Below are positions 1 through 8,732 of a stretch of 64,000 nt of DNA, one piece after another. The notes under the pieces are model-generated. The model was not told the origin of the DNA, did no database searches, and saw only the letters and a program-made list of their open reading frames with translations. Numbering within the stretch: the first letter of the stretch is position 1; every line of letters starts with the position of its first letter. This DNA comes from an uncultured SAR86 cluster bacterium. GTDB lineage: Bacteria > Pseudomonadota > Gammaproteobacteria > Magnimaribacterales > D2472. The position numbers were made by a program, and so were the translations under genes. The DNA lies in contig CALSSL010000001.1 of the NCBI GenBank assembly GCA_943789005.1, positions 256,511-320,510 of the forward strand, given 5' to 3'.

Positions 1-137
1 TAATTCTCCTTGGGGTTATTTCTCCAATCCTTATAAAGTTGACTCTGATTTGAGCACCCCAACTTTAATAAAATAGGATTTTCGTATTTAAAAGTTCCTG
101 TATTCTATAGAAAAAGTACTTTGATTTAAAGTAATTT
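1..137 (-). promoter_or_regulatory. 5' leader and ribosome binding site of a gene beyond the left edge (probably carA)
   Basis: No gene lies here. Read on the minus strand after the dapB stop, the segment ends in a strong AAGGAG ribosome binding site (6-11) five bases from the edge, so a start codon should lie immediately outside. A hairpin can form from AAAGTTG (60-66) and CAACTTT (35-41), extended by CTC/GAG. GGGG (57-60), in its internal loop, is complementary to CCCC (12-15) right beside the ribosome binding site. By dnaK-dnaJ-dapB-carA synteny the next gene is probably carA, but none of it is visible. Confidence 0.5.
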
Positions 138-788
138 TTAATTAAAAAAATCTTTGACTGAATATAAATTTGGTTCTTTTTTAAGAATAGCTTTTGCTAT
201 AGCTATAGCTCCATCAGAAAAGATATTTCTAGATAAAGCTTCATGCCTAAACACTATAGACTCATTCTTGTTGAAAAATCTAACTTCATGAACACCATTC
301 ACATCTGAAACTCTTTCAGACTCTACACAAATAGAACTAATAATTTTATTTGTATCATTGGTCTGTATAGTTTTTTCTAATTCGATTGCGGTTCCTGAAG
401 GTGAATCGACCTTTTCTGTATGATGAACCTCGTGAATAACACATTCAAAAATATGGTGATTTTTGAGAAGAAAATCTTTGATTGATTCTTTTAAAAAGAA
501 AATGCCCTTACTCATGTTATAGGAAAGTAATACTGGAATATTTTGAGAAGCTTGTTTGATTATTTTTATTTGTTCATCATTAAAACCAGTGGTGCCAATT
601 ACAATTGGTTTTTTATTCTCTATGCACTTCTTAATGATGTTCATAGAAGATTCTGGTCTTGAAAAATCAACCACAACATTGCAATCTATTATTGAGTCTA
701 TAATCGATACATTTTCTATTTTTGATACTTGGTTTAAAATTGAAGAGCCCATCTTTCCAGAAATCCCATTTACAAAAAGATTTAACAT
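138..788 (-). CDS. dapB: 4-hydroxy-tetrahydrodipicolinate reductase, short form
   Basis: Reduces 4-hydroxy-tetrahydrodipicolinate with NAD(P)H in the lysine/diaminopimelate pathway, in the cytoplasm. Visible family marks are the nucleotide-binding NGISGKMG (residues 7-14), VVVDFSRPE (38-46), IGTTGF (64-69) and the catalytic HHTEKVDSPSGTA (122-134), with the proton-donor His and substrate-binding Lys in place. At 216 residues it is about 55 shorter than E. coli DapB (273). Roughly 40 of these are lost between the Rossmann glycine loop and the DFSRPE strand, and the rest mainly after the catalytic motif. The frame is open, so this looks like a real shortening. It lies six bases downstream of dnaJ and is probably co-transcribed with it. 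Confidence 0.93.
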   Translation of the reverse strand: MLNLFVNGISGKMGSSILNQVSKIENVSIIDSIIDCNVVVDFSRPESSMNIIKKCIENKKPIVIGTTGFNDEQIKIIKQASQNIPVLLSYNMSKGIFFLKESIKDFLLKNHHIFECVIHEVHHTEKVDSPSGTAIELEKTIQTNDTNKIISSICVESERVSDVNGVHEVRFFNKNESIVFRHEALSRNIFSDGAIAIAKAILKKEPNLYSVKDFFN

Positions 789-793
789 AACAA

Positions 794-1897
794 TTAATCG
801 TCTATTCTTTTAGATGCTTTTAAAAAAGCTTCTGTTCCGGGGTAGTTTTTTGACTTTGACAGAGATTCTGAAAATGCATTTAAGAGTTTGAGTTGTTTTC
901 TATCCAGATTTGATGGTGTTTCAACTATGACTCTACATAAAATATCTCCTCTTCGGCTATCTCTTACAATAGACGCTCCTTTACCTTTAATTCTAAAGAT
1001 TTTTCCAGTTTGCGTTTGAGCAGGAATTTTTAATGAAATGGATCCTTCAAGGGTTGGTACTTTAATTGCGCCACCGAGAATGGAAACTTCAAATGGGATT
1101 GGTGATTCTATATATAAATCTTTTCCCTCTCTCTCAAAAATAGGATTTTCTGAAACTCTTATTGCAACATATAAATCTCCAGATTGACCGCCTTTTTCCC
1201 ATTCGCCTTCTCCACTAAGACGAACTTTGTCTCCATTATCAACACCCGAAGGAATATTCACGGACAAGGTTTTATTTTCTTTAGTTGCTCCATACCCCTG
1301 ACACGTTTTACATTTATCTTTAATTATTTGCCCAGTTCCCGAGCATTGAGGACATGTTTGTTGAACAGAGAAAAAACCTTGTTGCATTCTGACTTGTCCG
1401 CCTCCATTACAGTTTGGACATGTAATTGGGCTTGATCCTTTTTGCGCACCTGATCCATTACAATCATGACATTCTTTATGAGATGGTATTTTAATTTTCT
1501 TTTGCGCCCCAAGAACAGCTTCCTTTAGAGAAAGGTCTAAATTGTATTGAAGATCTGAACCCCTTCTTGATCTTCTGCTAGATGAGCGTGTACCAAATAC
1601 ATCACCAAAAATATCACCAAAAATATCATTAATATTTATGTCATTGAAATTTGGTCCGCCTCCGCCCATTCCCTCTACACCCTGATGGCCAAATTGATCA
1701 TATGCAGATTTTTTTTGAGGATCTGATAAAACATCATATGCTTCGGCAGCTTCTTTGAATTTTTCAGCAGCCTCAGGATTATCAGGATTCCTATCAGGAT
1801 GAAATTTCATTGCTTTCTTTTTGAAAGCTTTTTTTAGTTCTGATGCAGAAGCGTCACGAGAGACTTCTAGAGTTTCATAATAGTCTCTCTTTGACAT
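794..1897 (-). CDS. dnaJ: Chaperone protein DnaJ (Hsp40)
   Basis: Co-chaperone that delivers unfolded proteins to DnaK and stimulates its ATPase. The 367-residue protein has the full type I layout: J domain (about 1-70) with HPD at 33-35, a Gly/Phe-rich linker containing repeated [12 protein letters not shown]-type segments (about 75-110), four CxxCxGxG zinc repeats (about 143-215) and a C-terminal substrate-binding domain. Length matches the family (E. coli 376). It starts six bases after the dnaK stop and is probably in the grpE-dnaK-dnaJ heat-shock operon. Confidence 0.98.
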   Translation of the reverse strand: MSKRDYYETLEVSRDASASELKKAFKKKAMKFHPDRNPDNPEAAEKFKEAAEAYDVLSDPQKKSAYDQFGHQGVEGMGGGGPNFNDININDIFGDIFGDVFGTRSSSRRSRRGSDLQYNLDLSLKEAVLGAQKKIKIPSHKECHDCNGSGAQKGSSPITCPNCNGGGQVRMQQGFFSVQQTCPQCSGTGQIIKDKCKTCQGYGATKENKTLSVNIPSGVDNGDKVRLSGEGEWEKGGQSGDLYVAIRVSENPIFEREGKDLYIESPIPFEVSILGGAIKVPTLEGSISLKIPAQTQTGKIFRIKGKGASIVRDSRRGDILCRVIVETPSNLDRKQLKLLNAFSESLSKSKNYPGTEAFLKASKRIDD

Positions 1898-1903
1898 TTT
1901 TTA

Positions 1904-3810
1904 CTACTTATCTTCTTCTTTAACTTCTTCAAATTCTGCATCAACAGTATTGTCAGATGACTCTCCTGAAGCTTCATTTTGCTGATCTTCACCTTCTTGG
2001 CTATAAAGTTTTTGAGTCAATGGTGTTAGTACATCATTTACTCCCTTGGTAGCTGCTTCTATGGCAGATGTATCTTCTGAGCTAATTGCTTTTTCTAATT
2101 CAACAATAGCATTTTCAACCTGAGATTTTTCCTCATCTGTCAGCTTGTCACCAGATTCTTGAATTGTTTTTCTAGTTGCATGAACAAGCATATCTGCATT
2201 ATTTTTAGTTTTTACCAATTCTTCAAACTTTTTATCATCCTCAGCATTTGCTTCAGCATCTTTAACCATTTTTTCAATGTCCTCATCTGATAGCCCACTT
2301 GATGCTTTAATAACAATAGATTGTTCTTTGCCTGTATTTTTATCTTTAGCAGAAACATTTAAAATACCATTTGCATCTAAATCAAATGAAACCTCAATTT
2401 GCGGAACTCCTCTTGATGCCGGAGGTATATCAGCAAGATTAAATTGTCCAAGAGACTTATTTTGAGAGGCTTGAGTTCTTTCACCTTGAATTACATGAAC
2501 TGTTACTGCAGTCTGATTGTCTTCAGCTGTTGAAAATACTTGAGATTTTTGAGTTGGTATAGTTGTGTTCTTTTCAATAAGAGGTGTAGCAACTCCTCCT
2601 AAGGTTTCGATACCCAAAGTTAGTGGAGTTACGTCTAATAACAAAACATCGGTAGTATCTCCTGATAAGACAGAGCCTTGAATGGCTGCTCCTACAGCAA
2701 CAGCTTCATCTGGGTTTAGATCCTTTCTAGCATCCTTACCAAAAAATTCAGAAACCTTTTTTTGAACTAGTGGCATTCTTGTTTGTCCGCCTACTAGTAA
2801 TATTTCTGAAATATCATTTTTTGATAATTTTGCATCTTTTAGAGCAACTTTTAATGGTTCTAAGCTTTTATTAACTAAATCTTCAACTAGTGATTCAAGT
2901 TTGGCTCTAGTAATTTTATGAACAAAATGTTTTGGGCCTGAACTGTCAGCGGTTATGTATGGCAAATTAACTTCCGTTTGTTCTGAGGAAGATAATTCAA
3001 TCTTAGCTTTTTCAGCAGCTTCTTTTAATCTTTGCAATGCTAAGGGATCGCTTTTAAGATCAAAACCAGACTCTGTCTTAAATTGATCAACAAAGTAATC
3101 AATTAATCTTAAATCAAAATCTTCACCGCCTAAAAAAGTGTCTCCATTGGTAGAAAGAACTTCGAATTGATGCTCGCCGTCAACATCAGAAATTTCAATA
3201 ATAGATATATCAAAAGTTCCGCCACCTAGATCATAAACAGCAACAGTTGAATCACCTTTATGCTTATCAAGACCATAGGCCAATGCAGCAGCAGTTGGTT
3301 CGTTTATAATTCTTTTAACGTCTAAGCCTGCAATTTTTCCTGCATCTTTAGTTGCCTGTCTTTGTGAATCATTAAAATAGGCTGGGACGGTTATAACTGC
3401 CTCTTTTACCTCATGCCCAAGATAATCTTCTGCGGTCTTCTTCATTTTTTTCAAAACTTCTGCAGCAACTTGAGGCGGAGCAAGTTTTTTGTTACAGCCT
3501 GCACCCAAGCATCTCCATTGTCTGCTTTGATAATTTTATATGGAACCATATCAGCATCTTTGCTAACAACTTCGTCATCAAAAGTTCTACCAATTAATCT
3601 TTTGATTGCATATAAAGTATTTTCTGGATTTGTTACTGCCTGTCTTTTTGCAGGTAAGCCCACTAATACTTCATCATTATCTGTGTAAGCAATAACTGAA
3701 GGTGTAGTTCTCCCACCTTCTGCATTCTCGATTACTTTTTGTTGCTGTCCTTCTATAACAGCAACACAGCTATTGGTTGTTCCTAAGTCAATTCCTATTA
3801 TTTTTGACAT
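1904..3810 (-). CDS. dnaK: Chaperone protein DnaK (Hsp70), reading frame broken once
   Basis: ATP-dependent Hsp70 chaperone. The N-terminal frame (3810 to about 3484) carries the phosphate-binding GIDLGTTNS (residues 5-13). The second frame, to 1904, carries [22 protein letters not shown] and the substrate-binding domain. The frames meet at a run of six A on the minus strand (3485-3490) inside the conserved segment that reads DAWVEV...MAPPQ in E. coli. One added A, or a -1 slip on the heptamer A AAA AAC there, gives a continuous product of 635 residues (E. coli 638) that aligns without a gap. The TTG at 3508 that opens the second frame is not a plausible start. It sits between grpE and dnaJ. 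The gene is certain; whether the break is real is not. Confidence 0.93.
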
Positions 3811-3823
3811 AATTTTTTTTCCT

Positions 3824-4366
3824 CTAATTTTTAATTACTGTAACCCTTGCAGGTCTTACTATTCTTGAATGAAGCTCCCAGCCACGTTGAAAAATATTTC
3901 CTATTGACCCATCTTTTTTATTTTCATCTTTCTCCATAGTTACTGCTTCATGTTTTTCTGGATTAAACTCTTCATTTACAGGATAGATGGGTATCATTCC
4001 AAATTTATCAAGAGCAGATTCAAAAGACTTTAATGTTAATTCAATGCCCTCTTTATCATCTTTAGTAGCTTTTTTTGATAAGTTATTAAGCGCATGTTCT
4101 AAATTATCTATAACCGGAAGTAGCTCAATTAAAAGCTTTTCAACACCATATTTATGAGCTTTTTCTACTTCATTAGCAGATCTTTTTAAAGCATTGTCTA
4201 AATCAGCGTTAGCTCTTAGAAGAGATTTCTCTAAATCTTCATTTTTATCAATTAACTCTTCATATGAAGGCGTACCAATATTTTCACTTTCCTCTGTGAT
4301 ATTTTCAGAAGAAGTATCTGCTTTATCCTCAACATCTAATTTATTATTTTTTTTATCTTTTGGCAT
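3824..4366 (-). CDS. grpE: Nucleotide exchange factor GrpE
   Basis: Releases ADP from DnaK and so sets the pace of the chaperone cycle. The 180-residue protein has an acidic disordered N-terminus (about 1-50), a long helix (about 50-100) and a C-terminal beta domain with the family signature [13 protein letters not shown] and the ending [16 protein letters not shown]. It is the first gene of grpE-dnaK-dnaJ, 13 bases before dnaK, and sits behind a sigma-32-like promoter (4391-4418). Confidence 0.97.
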   Translation of the reverse strand: MPKDKKNNKLDVEDKADTSSENITEESENIGTPSYEELIDKNEDLEKSLLRANADLDNALKRSANEVEKAHKYGVEKLLIELLPVIDNLEHALNNLSKKATKDDKEGIELTLKSFESALDKFGMIPIYPVNEEFNPEKHEAVTMEKDENKKDGSIGNIFQRGWELHSRIVRPARVTVIKN

Positions 4367-4390
4367 ATTTAAATCCTATTTCAAATATAT

Positions 4391-4418
4391 ATATTGGGAT
4401 TTAAATTTTCAGTTCAAG
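4391..4418 (-). promoter_or_regulatory. Sigma-32 (heat-shock) type promoter of grpE-dnaK-dnaJ
   Basis: On the minus strand CTTGAA (4413-4418) is followed after 14 bases by CCCAATAT (4391-4398). This is close to the RpoH consensus CTTGAA-N13/14-CCCCATNT. It lies between the fur stop and the grpE start, as expected for a heat-shock operon. No biochemical evidence; assigned from spacing, motif and position. Confidence 0.72.
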
Positions 4419-4431
4419 AGTAGAACTAAAT

Positions 4432-4851
4432 TTATGATTCTATTTTTCGTACGTGTAAAATCATACTATGATCAACAAGTTCATAGCCTTTCTTTTTAGC
4501 AATCTCATGCTGGAGTTTTTCTAATTCCTCATCATGAAATTCCATTACTTTTCCAGTATCTACATCAACCATATGATCATGGTGTTCGTCTGAATTAATT
4601 TCATAAACAGCTTTACTGTTCTCAAAATGATGTTTGGTAACCATTCCAGCGGCCTCGAATTGGGTTAAAACTCTATATATAGTAGCTAAACCAATATCCT
4701 CGTCGTTGGATATTAGTTCTTTATAAATATCTTCCGCACTAAAATGTGCTTCTTCTTGAATGGCTGTAGAAGCTAAAACTTCCATTATTTTTATTCTTGG
4801 GAGGGTAGCTTTTAGTCCAGCTTTCTTTAACTCTTCATTTTGTTTTGACAT
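4432..4851 (-). CDS. fur: Ferric uptake regulator Fur
   Basis: Metal-responsive DNA-binding repressor. The 139-residue protein has the winged helix with recognition helix LATIYRVLTQFE (about 55-66), the regulatory histidines in EAHFSAEDIY (about 35-43) and HHDHM (90-94). The E. coli structural pair CxxC in HHDHLICLDCGK is replaced by HHDHMVDVDTGK, so the protein has no cysteines there. This is known in some Fur proteins. It is divergent from bamE and upstream of grpE. Fur is preferred to Zur because of overall length and the TIYRVL and DTGKVMEF signatures. Confidence 0.93.
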   Translation of the reverse strand: MSKQNEELKKAGLKATLPRIKIMEVLASTAIQEEAHFSAEDIYKELISNDEDIGLATIYRVLTQFEAAGMVTKHHFENSKAVYEINSDEHHDHMVDVDTGKVMEFHDEELEKLQHEIAKKKGYELVDHSMILHVRKIES

Positions 4852-4924
4852 TGCTCTAATTTTTATTATTTTTTATTGTCATATTCTATTATTATACTGA
4901 ACAGACTTTATGGTCATTACAAAG

Positions 4925-4930
4925 TATAAT
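4925..4930 (+). promoter_or_regulatory. -10 element of bamE
   Basis: A perfect TATAAT lies 11 bases before the bamE ATG in the 90-base fur/bamE divergent gap. No convincing -35 is seen at 16-18 bases. A start about seven bases downstream of it would leave a leader of only some five bases. The gap also holds a TATAAT on the minus strand (4891-4896) suitable for fur. Confidence 0.4.
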
Positions 4931-4941
4931 CCAAATTAATT

Positions 4942-5274
4942 ATGAAACAACTTGCTTCAACATTCTTTATATTACTTGTCACTATTTCAATTAGCTCATG
5001 CTCATCCTTAAGTCCTTATAAGGTTCCTGTTCTACAAGGAAATATATTTGAAGATGAAGATTTGGAGAAGTTATCCGAAGGATTAACAAAAGAACAGATT
5101 CAATTTATTTTTGGCACTGCTTTAATCCAGGATCCCTTTCGACAATCTAGATGGGATTACTTTAATTCTGTTACTATTGGGGGTGAAGTAATAGCAGAAA
5201 ATAAGTTAACCATATTTTTTAGTGAAGATGGTCTTGTTGAAAGGTGGAGTATTGAAAAATCTTCAGAAGAATAG
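4942..5274 (+). CDS. bamE: Outer membrane assembly lipoprotein BamE (SmpA/OmlA)
   Basis: Small lipoprotein of the BAM complex, which inserts beta-barrel proteins into the outer membrane. The 110-residue protein has a lipoprotein signal peptide ending in the lipobox ISSC (Cys20), then the BamE core: VLQGNIFEDEDLEKLSEG, the KEQIQFIFGTAL helix, DPFRQSRWDY and the strand LTIFFSEDGLVERW. It is divergent from fur and converges with rnfH, with three bases between stops. This neighbourhood (bamE, rnfH, ratA, smpB) is conserved in gammaproteobacteria. Confidence 0.95.
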   Translation: MKQLASTFFILLVTISISSCSSLSPYKVPVLQGNIFEDEDLEKLSEGLTKEQIQFIFGTALIQDPFRQSRWDYFNSVTIGGEVIAENKLTIFFSEDGLVERWSIEKSSEE

Positions 5275-5277
5275 AAA

Positions 5278-5556
5278 TTAAACCTTCTTTAACCGTCTTT
5301 CTTTTGGGTCCTGATTAAGAGGTCTCAGAAGCTCAACTCTCTCGCCTTCTTTTAGTCTATATTTATTAGGTTTTGGTCTAAAATTTCCATCTAGCAACTC
5401 GCCATTAACAGCAACAACTAACTTATGACTTAATTGATTAACAATCTCTTGTATTTGTTCAAATTTAAGAAGCTCCTCTACAGTTAAACTTGATGAAACA
5501 TTGAATTCATAAAAATATTTATCTTCAATTCCTTGGTATGTAAAAAAAATTTTCAT
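5278..5556 (-). CDS. rnfH: RnfH-family ubiquitin-like protein
   Basis: Member of the RnfH (UPF0125) family, a beta-grasp fold of unknown molecular role. The 92-residue protein shows family patterns VAVNGELLDGN and the strongly conserved GERVELLRPLNQDPKERR near the C-terminus. Its ATG overlaps the ratA stop by four bases (ATGA) once ratA is read through its frame breaks, which supports a ratA-rnfH transcription unit. Confidence 0.88.
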   Translation of the reverse strand: MKIFFTYQGIEDKYFYEFNVSSSLTVEELLKFEQIQEIVNQLSHKLVVAVNGELLDGNFRPKPNKYRLKEGERVELLRPLNQDPKERRLKKV

Positions 5557-5974
5557 TGAGCTTCTTTTATAAATGATTCAATAATATTAGAAGAGAAAGC
5601 CTCAACCAATGACTGAGGAGTAATGGCATTTAATAAAAAAGGTAGTTCAAATTGAGCATGGAAAGCATACCTCACAAAAATCTTTATCTATTCTTTTAAC
5701 AGTCCATTTGCCATTAAAGCTATCAAAAGGGCCTTTTAGTTTGCTCAATATTAATTGAGTTTTCAAGTATTTCATTCCTTGATTCAATAAAATATTTTTT
5801 ACCAAGTATATTAAATTCTAATCGTCCTATTTCAATGGGGGGATTTCTTGAAATTAATGAAGCTCCAGTACAGCCAGGAACAAAATCTGCATATTTGTTA
5901 AAGTTTGATACAACTTTTAAAGCATTGTCTGCATTAATCTTTAATACCTTCTTAAATTGAAGATCTCTTTTCAT
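5553..5974 (-). CDS. ratA: RatA-like START-domain protein, frame broken twice
   Basis: Family of coenzyme-Q-binding/START-fold proteins; E. coli RatA is reported to interfere with ribosome subunit association. The first 83 residues hold the signature NKYADFVPGCTGA. The frame stops just before the conserved GPF, but the next frame continues KGPFDSFNGKW and a third gives VRYAFHAQFELPFLLNAI up to a stop overlapping rnfH. Removing one base from the AAAA at 5734-5737 and one from the five-base run at 5676-5680 restores a 139-residue protein of normal length. Sequence error is more likely than decay because all three parts retain family patterns. Confidence 0.8.
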
Positions 5975-5980
5975 TTGTTA

Positions 5981-7332
5981 TTAAAAAAATTGGCGATAAA
6001 AAATATATCCGACACATGCTGGAGCTATAAATTTTACAAAAAATCTCCATAAAACATACAAATAAGTGTTTATTGGTCCCAGCTCATCTTCAATTAATGA
6101 CTTCTTCATAAACCAGCCAACAAATATAGCAATTAACATTCCCCCTAAAGGAAGTAAAATCTGATTCGCAATAAAGTCCATTGAATCAAGAAAGTTTCTA
6201 TCCCCGATTAAAGAAAAATCTGACCAAATGTTAAAACTTAGTGCTGAGCCAATTCCAAGAATCCATACAAAAAATGAAATAATTTGTGCAGACCCCTTTC
6301 TGGACAAAATATTTTCTTCTGACATGTATGCTACACCGGGCTCTAGAAGAGATATTGAAGAACTCAAGGCAGCTACTGACAATAGTATAAAAAATAAAGG
6401 CCCGATAAATTGTCCAAATTGCATTTGATTGAAGGCTGAAAGCATCGAAACAAAAACAAGCCCAGGACCGCTATTTGGTTCTAAGTTAAAAGCAAAAATA
6501 ATAGGGAAAATAGCCAATCCAGCTAAAATTGCAATTAGTGTATCAAGCGAGGCTACAGTAAAAGAAGTGCCAACCACTTTTTGTTCTTTCGGCATATATG
6601 CGCCATAAGCCATAATTGATCCCATTCCTAAACTCAAGCTAAAAAATGCTTGGCCCATGGCTTGAAGAAAAGTTTCCGAAGTTACATTAGAAAAATCTGG
6701 TGCAAATAAAAACGACATTGCGCTACTAAAATCGCCATTAATTATTGAATAAATCACCATAAAAATCATTAAAAATCCAAGTAATGGCATTAAAATTTTT
6801 ACCATTCTTCCAATACCATCTTTGATTCCAGCAGAGACAATTAAGGCAGTTAGAATCATAAATACTGTATGCCATAAAATTAAATTTATAGGCGAAGAAA
6901 TAACATTAGAAAATTGCTCAGGAGAGCTGATTGCTCCAGAAGAGGTAGCAGATATAAAAATATAGTTTAAACAAATGCCAGCTATGACACTATAAAAAGA
7001 CAATATAAGAATTCCAGCAAATATGCCGCTCCAACCGACGATTTGCCAAGAGGAACTCCTATTAGATTCATGTGCAATATATCTCATTGCATTAATTGGG
7101 CTATTACCCGATCTCCTTCCTAAAATAATTTCACTGATCATAATTGGTATGCCAATTATTAAAATACATCCAAGATATATTAAAACAAAGGCGCCTCCCT
7201 CCATTAGTACCAGCTTTATATGGAAACCCCCAAATATTTCCTAAGCCCAACAGCAGACCCTGTTGCAGCTAAAATAAAAGTCCATTTTCCAACCCATGCT
7301 CCATGTGATTTTAATTTTCGTTGTATTTCCAT
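5981..7332 (-). CDS. Sodium-dependent transporter, NSS (LeuT) family, frame broken twice near the 5' end
   Basis: Predicted Na+-coupled symporter for amino acids or related small molecules in the inner membrane. The main frame (from 7204) has about ten membrane helices. From ATG 7332 the sequence reads SHGAWVGKWTFILAATGSAVGL, then after one extra base GNIWGFPYKAGTNGG, then after another extra base GGAFVLIYLG. GSAVGLGNIWGFPY is the NSS helix-1 signature that binds substrate and Na+. Taking one base from each of the GGG runs (complement 7246-7248 and 7197-7199) gives a 449-residue protein, typical of bacterial NSS transporters. The substrate cannot be told. It lies between ratA and the DUF3429-like gene. 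Confidence 0.88.
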
Positions 7333-7341
7333 AATATATTT

Positions 7342-7804
7342 TTAAGTGAGAGGGTTGCTATAAGGGTTTATCCAATACGCAGATGATATCAAAAAACTTA
7401 TTGATACAAGTAGAGATAACATTTTTCTAAATTTTTTATAATCATCATCTCGTAATAAAAAATCCTCAGTAGATTGTTCAAAATAATAAAAAGATTGAAA
7501 GCTAATTACAGATAATAATAATGCTACAAGAATATAATTAAAATATGTTAATGAAAGGATGGAGCAACCCAATAAGCTAAACAAAATACCCATTGATAAG
7601 GTTAAATTTTTGTTTTCTCTGATTATCTCGCCATCCCCAAGACATGCCGCCCAAGAAAGTAATAATGATAGCTCCATATCCTAACTGGAATGTTAATGCT
7701 ATTTTTGAAAGCTCTGATCCTGCTATCCAAGGCACAAGACAAAACAAAGCAAATGGTATAAAACCAATATATCCATATGTTGATTTAAAATTACTAATAT
7801 TCAT
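7342..7804 (-). CDS. DUF3429-like integral membrane protein, frame broken once
   Basis: The N-terminal frame reads YIGFIPFALFC... then YGAIIITFLGGMSWG, the pattern of the DUF3429 family of unknown function. The second frame continues with two strongly hydrophobic segments and ends with FLISSAYWINPY. One base fewer in the four-base G run (complement 7635-7638) joins them into a protein of about 153 residues with four or five membrane helices. Its stop is nine bases before the symporter ATG, so the two are probably co-transcribed. The family name is from recall of the motif; the role is unknown. Confidence 0.65.
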
Positions 7805-7821
7805 GTTTATTTAAATTTTTC

Positions 7822-7849
7822 TTGCACTAGGCATATCAAAAGACATAAT
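7822..7849 (+). promoter_or_regulatory. Possible promoter of smpB
   Basis: TTGCAC (7822-7827), a 16-base spacer and CATAAT (7844-7849) resemble a sigma-70 promoter. The -10 ends only six bases before the smpB ATG, and no Shine-Dalgarno sequence is seen, so the transcript could be leaderless. Confidence 0.4.
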
Positions 7850-7855
7850 AAAGAT

Positions 7856-8323
7856 ATGTCTAAGGATAAACCAAATATCATTGTAAAGAATAAAACTGCA
7901 TCAAGGAACTTTATTCTTGGAGAAACTTTTCAGGCCGGAATAGTTCTTGAGGGCTGGGAAGTAAAGTCTCTTAGAAATGGTAAAATAGATGTTAAAAATA
8001 GCTATGTAACTTTCAAAAATAATGAAGCTTGGTTATTTGGTATTAAAATAGATCCTCCTGCATCCTTAAAAGATTTCAATGTTGACCCCCTTAGAACAAG
8101 AAAGCTCTTACTAAAAAAAAGAGAGATTGCAGAACTGCAAAAACTGAAAAATGAAAAAAGCCTTACAGTAATAATGACATTTATGTATTGGAAAGAAAAT
8201 CATATAAAATGTGATATTGCTACCGGAAAAGGGAAAAAAGTGCGTGATCAGCGCCAAGATATTAAAAAGAGAGATTGGGAACGAGATCAAGGAAGAATCC
8301 TTAAAAATACAAATAAAAGATAA
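7856..8323 (+). CDS. smpB: SsrA-binding protein SmpB
   Basis: Binds tmRNA and carries it to stalled ribosomes for trans-translation. The 155-residue protein has the OB-fold signature FQAGIVLEGWEVKSLR (about 26-41), RTRKLLLKKREI, and the basic tail GKGKKVRDQRQDIKKRDW that enters the mRNA channel. Length fits (E. coli 160). The tmRNA gene follows 26 bases downstream, so both partners of the rescue system are side by side. Confidence 0.97.
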   Translation: MSKDKPNIIVKNKTASRNFILGETFQAGIVLEGWEVKSLRNGKIDVKNSYVTFKNNEAWLFGIKIDPPASLKDFNVDPLRTRKLLLKKREIAELQKLKNEKSLTVIMTFMYWKENHIKCDIATGKGKKVRDQRQDIKKRDWERDQGRILKNTNKR

Positions 8324-8331
8324 TAATAATG

Positions 8332-8337
8332 TATAAT
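8332..8337 (+). promoter_or_regulatory. -10 element of ssrA
   Basis: A perfect TATAAT ends 12 bases before the mature 5' end of tmRNA, between the smpB stop and ssrA. Transcription would start about 8344 and the few extra bases would be removed by RNase P. No clear -35 is seen. Confidence 0.5.
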
Positions 8338-8349
8338 CTTGCTCCCCAT

Positions 8350-8698
8350 GGGGGCGAACAGGGTTCGACATTTCTACTGGACTCCGAAGCGCATGCCAAG
8401 ATTGTGGTAATTCTTGTAAAACATACTACAAAAAATTTAGTTGCAAATAACGACAACTACGCTTTAGCAGCTTAATGCTAACCGATGCCAGAATTGACTA
8501 TGGTTTGAAGCATCGGCAAATCACATAGTCTAGCCAAGCTGTGTTGCTTGGACACAGTTTGGTTAAACTTAATCAAGCTCGCTTTTTCACCCTGCTCCTC
8601 GGGTCGAAAAAGTTAAAAAGCCAATTGGGTGAGCTATGCATGTAGAAGTTAGGCTTAAGGATTAATGGACGCGGGTTCAATTCCCGCCGCCTCCACCA
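8350..8698 (+). ncRNA. ssrA: Transfer-messenger RNA (tmRNA)
   Basis: Rescues stalled ribosomes by acting as both tRNA-Ala and mRNA. The 5' GGGGGCG pairs with the 3' CGCCTCC to form the acceptor stem, ending ACCA at 8698. GGGTTCGAC near the 5' end and GCGGGTTCAATTCCCGC near the 3' end are the tRNA-like parts. The tag frame runs from GCA at 8443 to TAA at 8473-8475 and encodes ANNDNYALAA, close to the E. coli ANDENYALAA, including the YALAA protease signal. One-piece (not permuted), 349 nt, next to smpB. Confidence 0.97.
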
Positions 8699-8732
8699 TT
8701 TTTTTTATCTTTTTTATTGCTATAATAGAACT

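Noticed and set aside
1904-3508. A truncated DnaK starting at TTG 3508
   Set aside because: It would lack the ATPase phosphate-binding loop, and the preceding frame supplies exactly the missing part.
5553-5974. ratA as a decayed pseudogene
   Set aside because: All three frames keep family motifs and the repaired length is normal, with the stop overlapping rnfH; two homopolymer errors explain it better.
8665-8732. Start of the exported protein inside the 3' end of tmRNA
   Set aside because: The ATG at 8665 lies in the tmRNA T-arm region and the encoded residues are tRNA-like sequence. ATG 8733 with a one-base repair gives a proper signal peptide.
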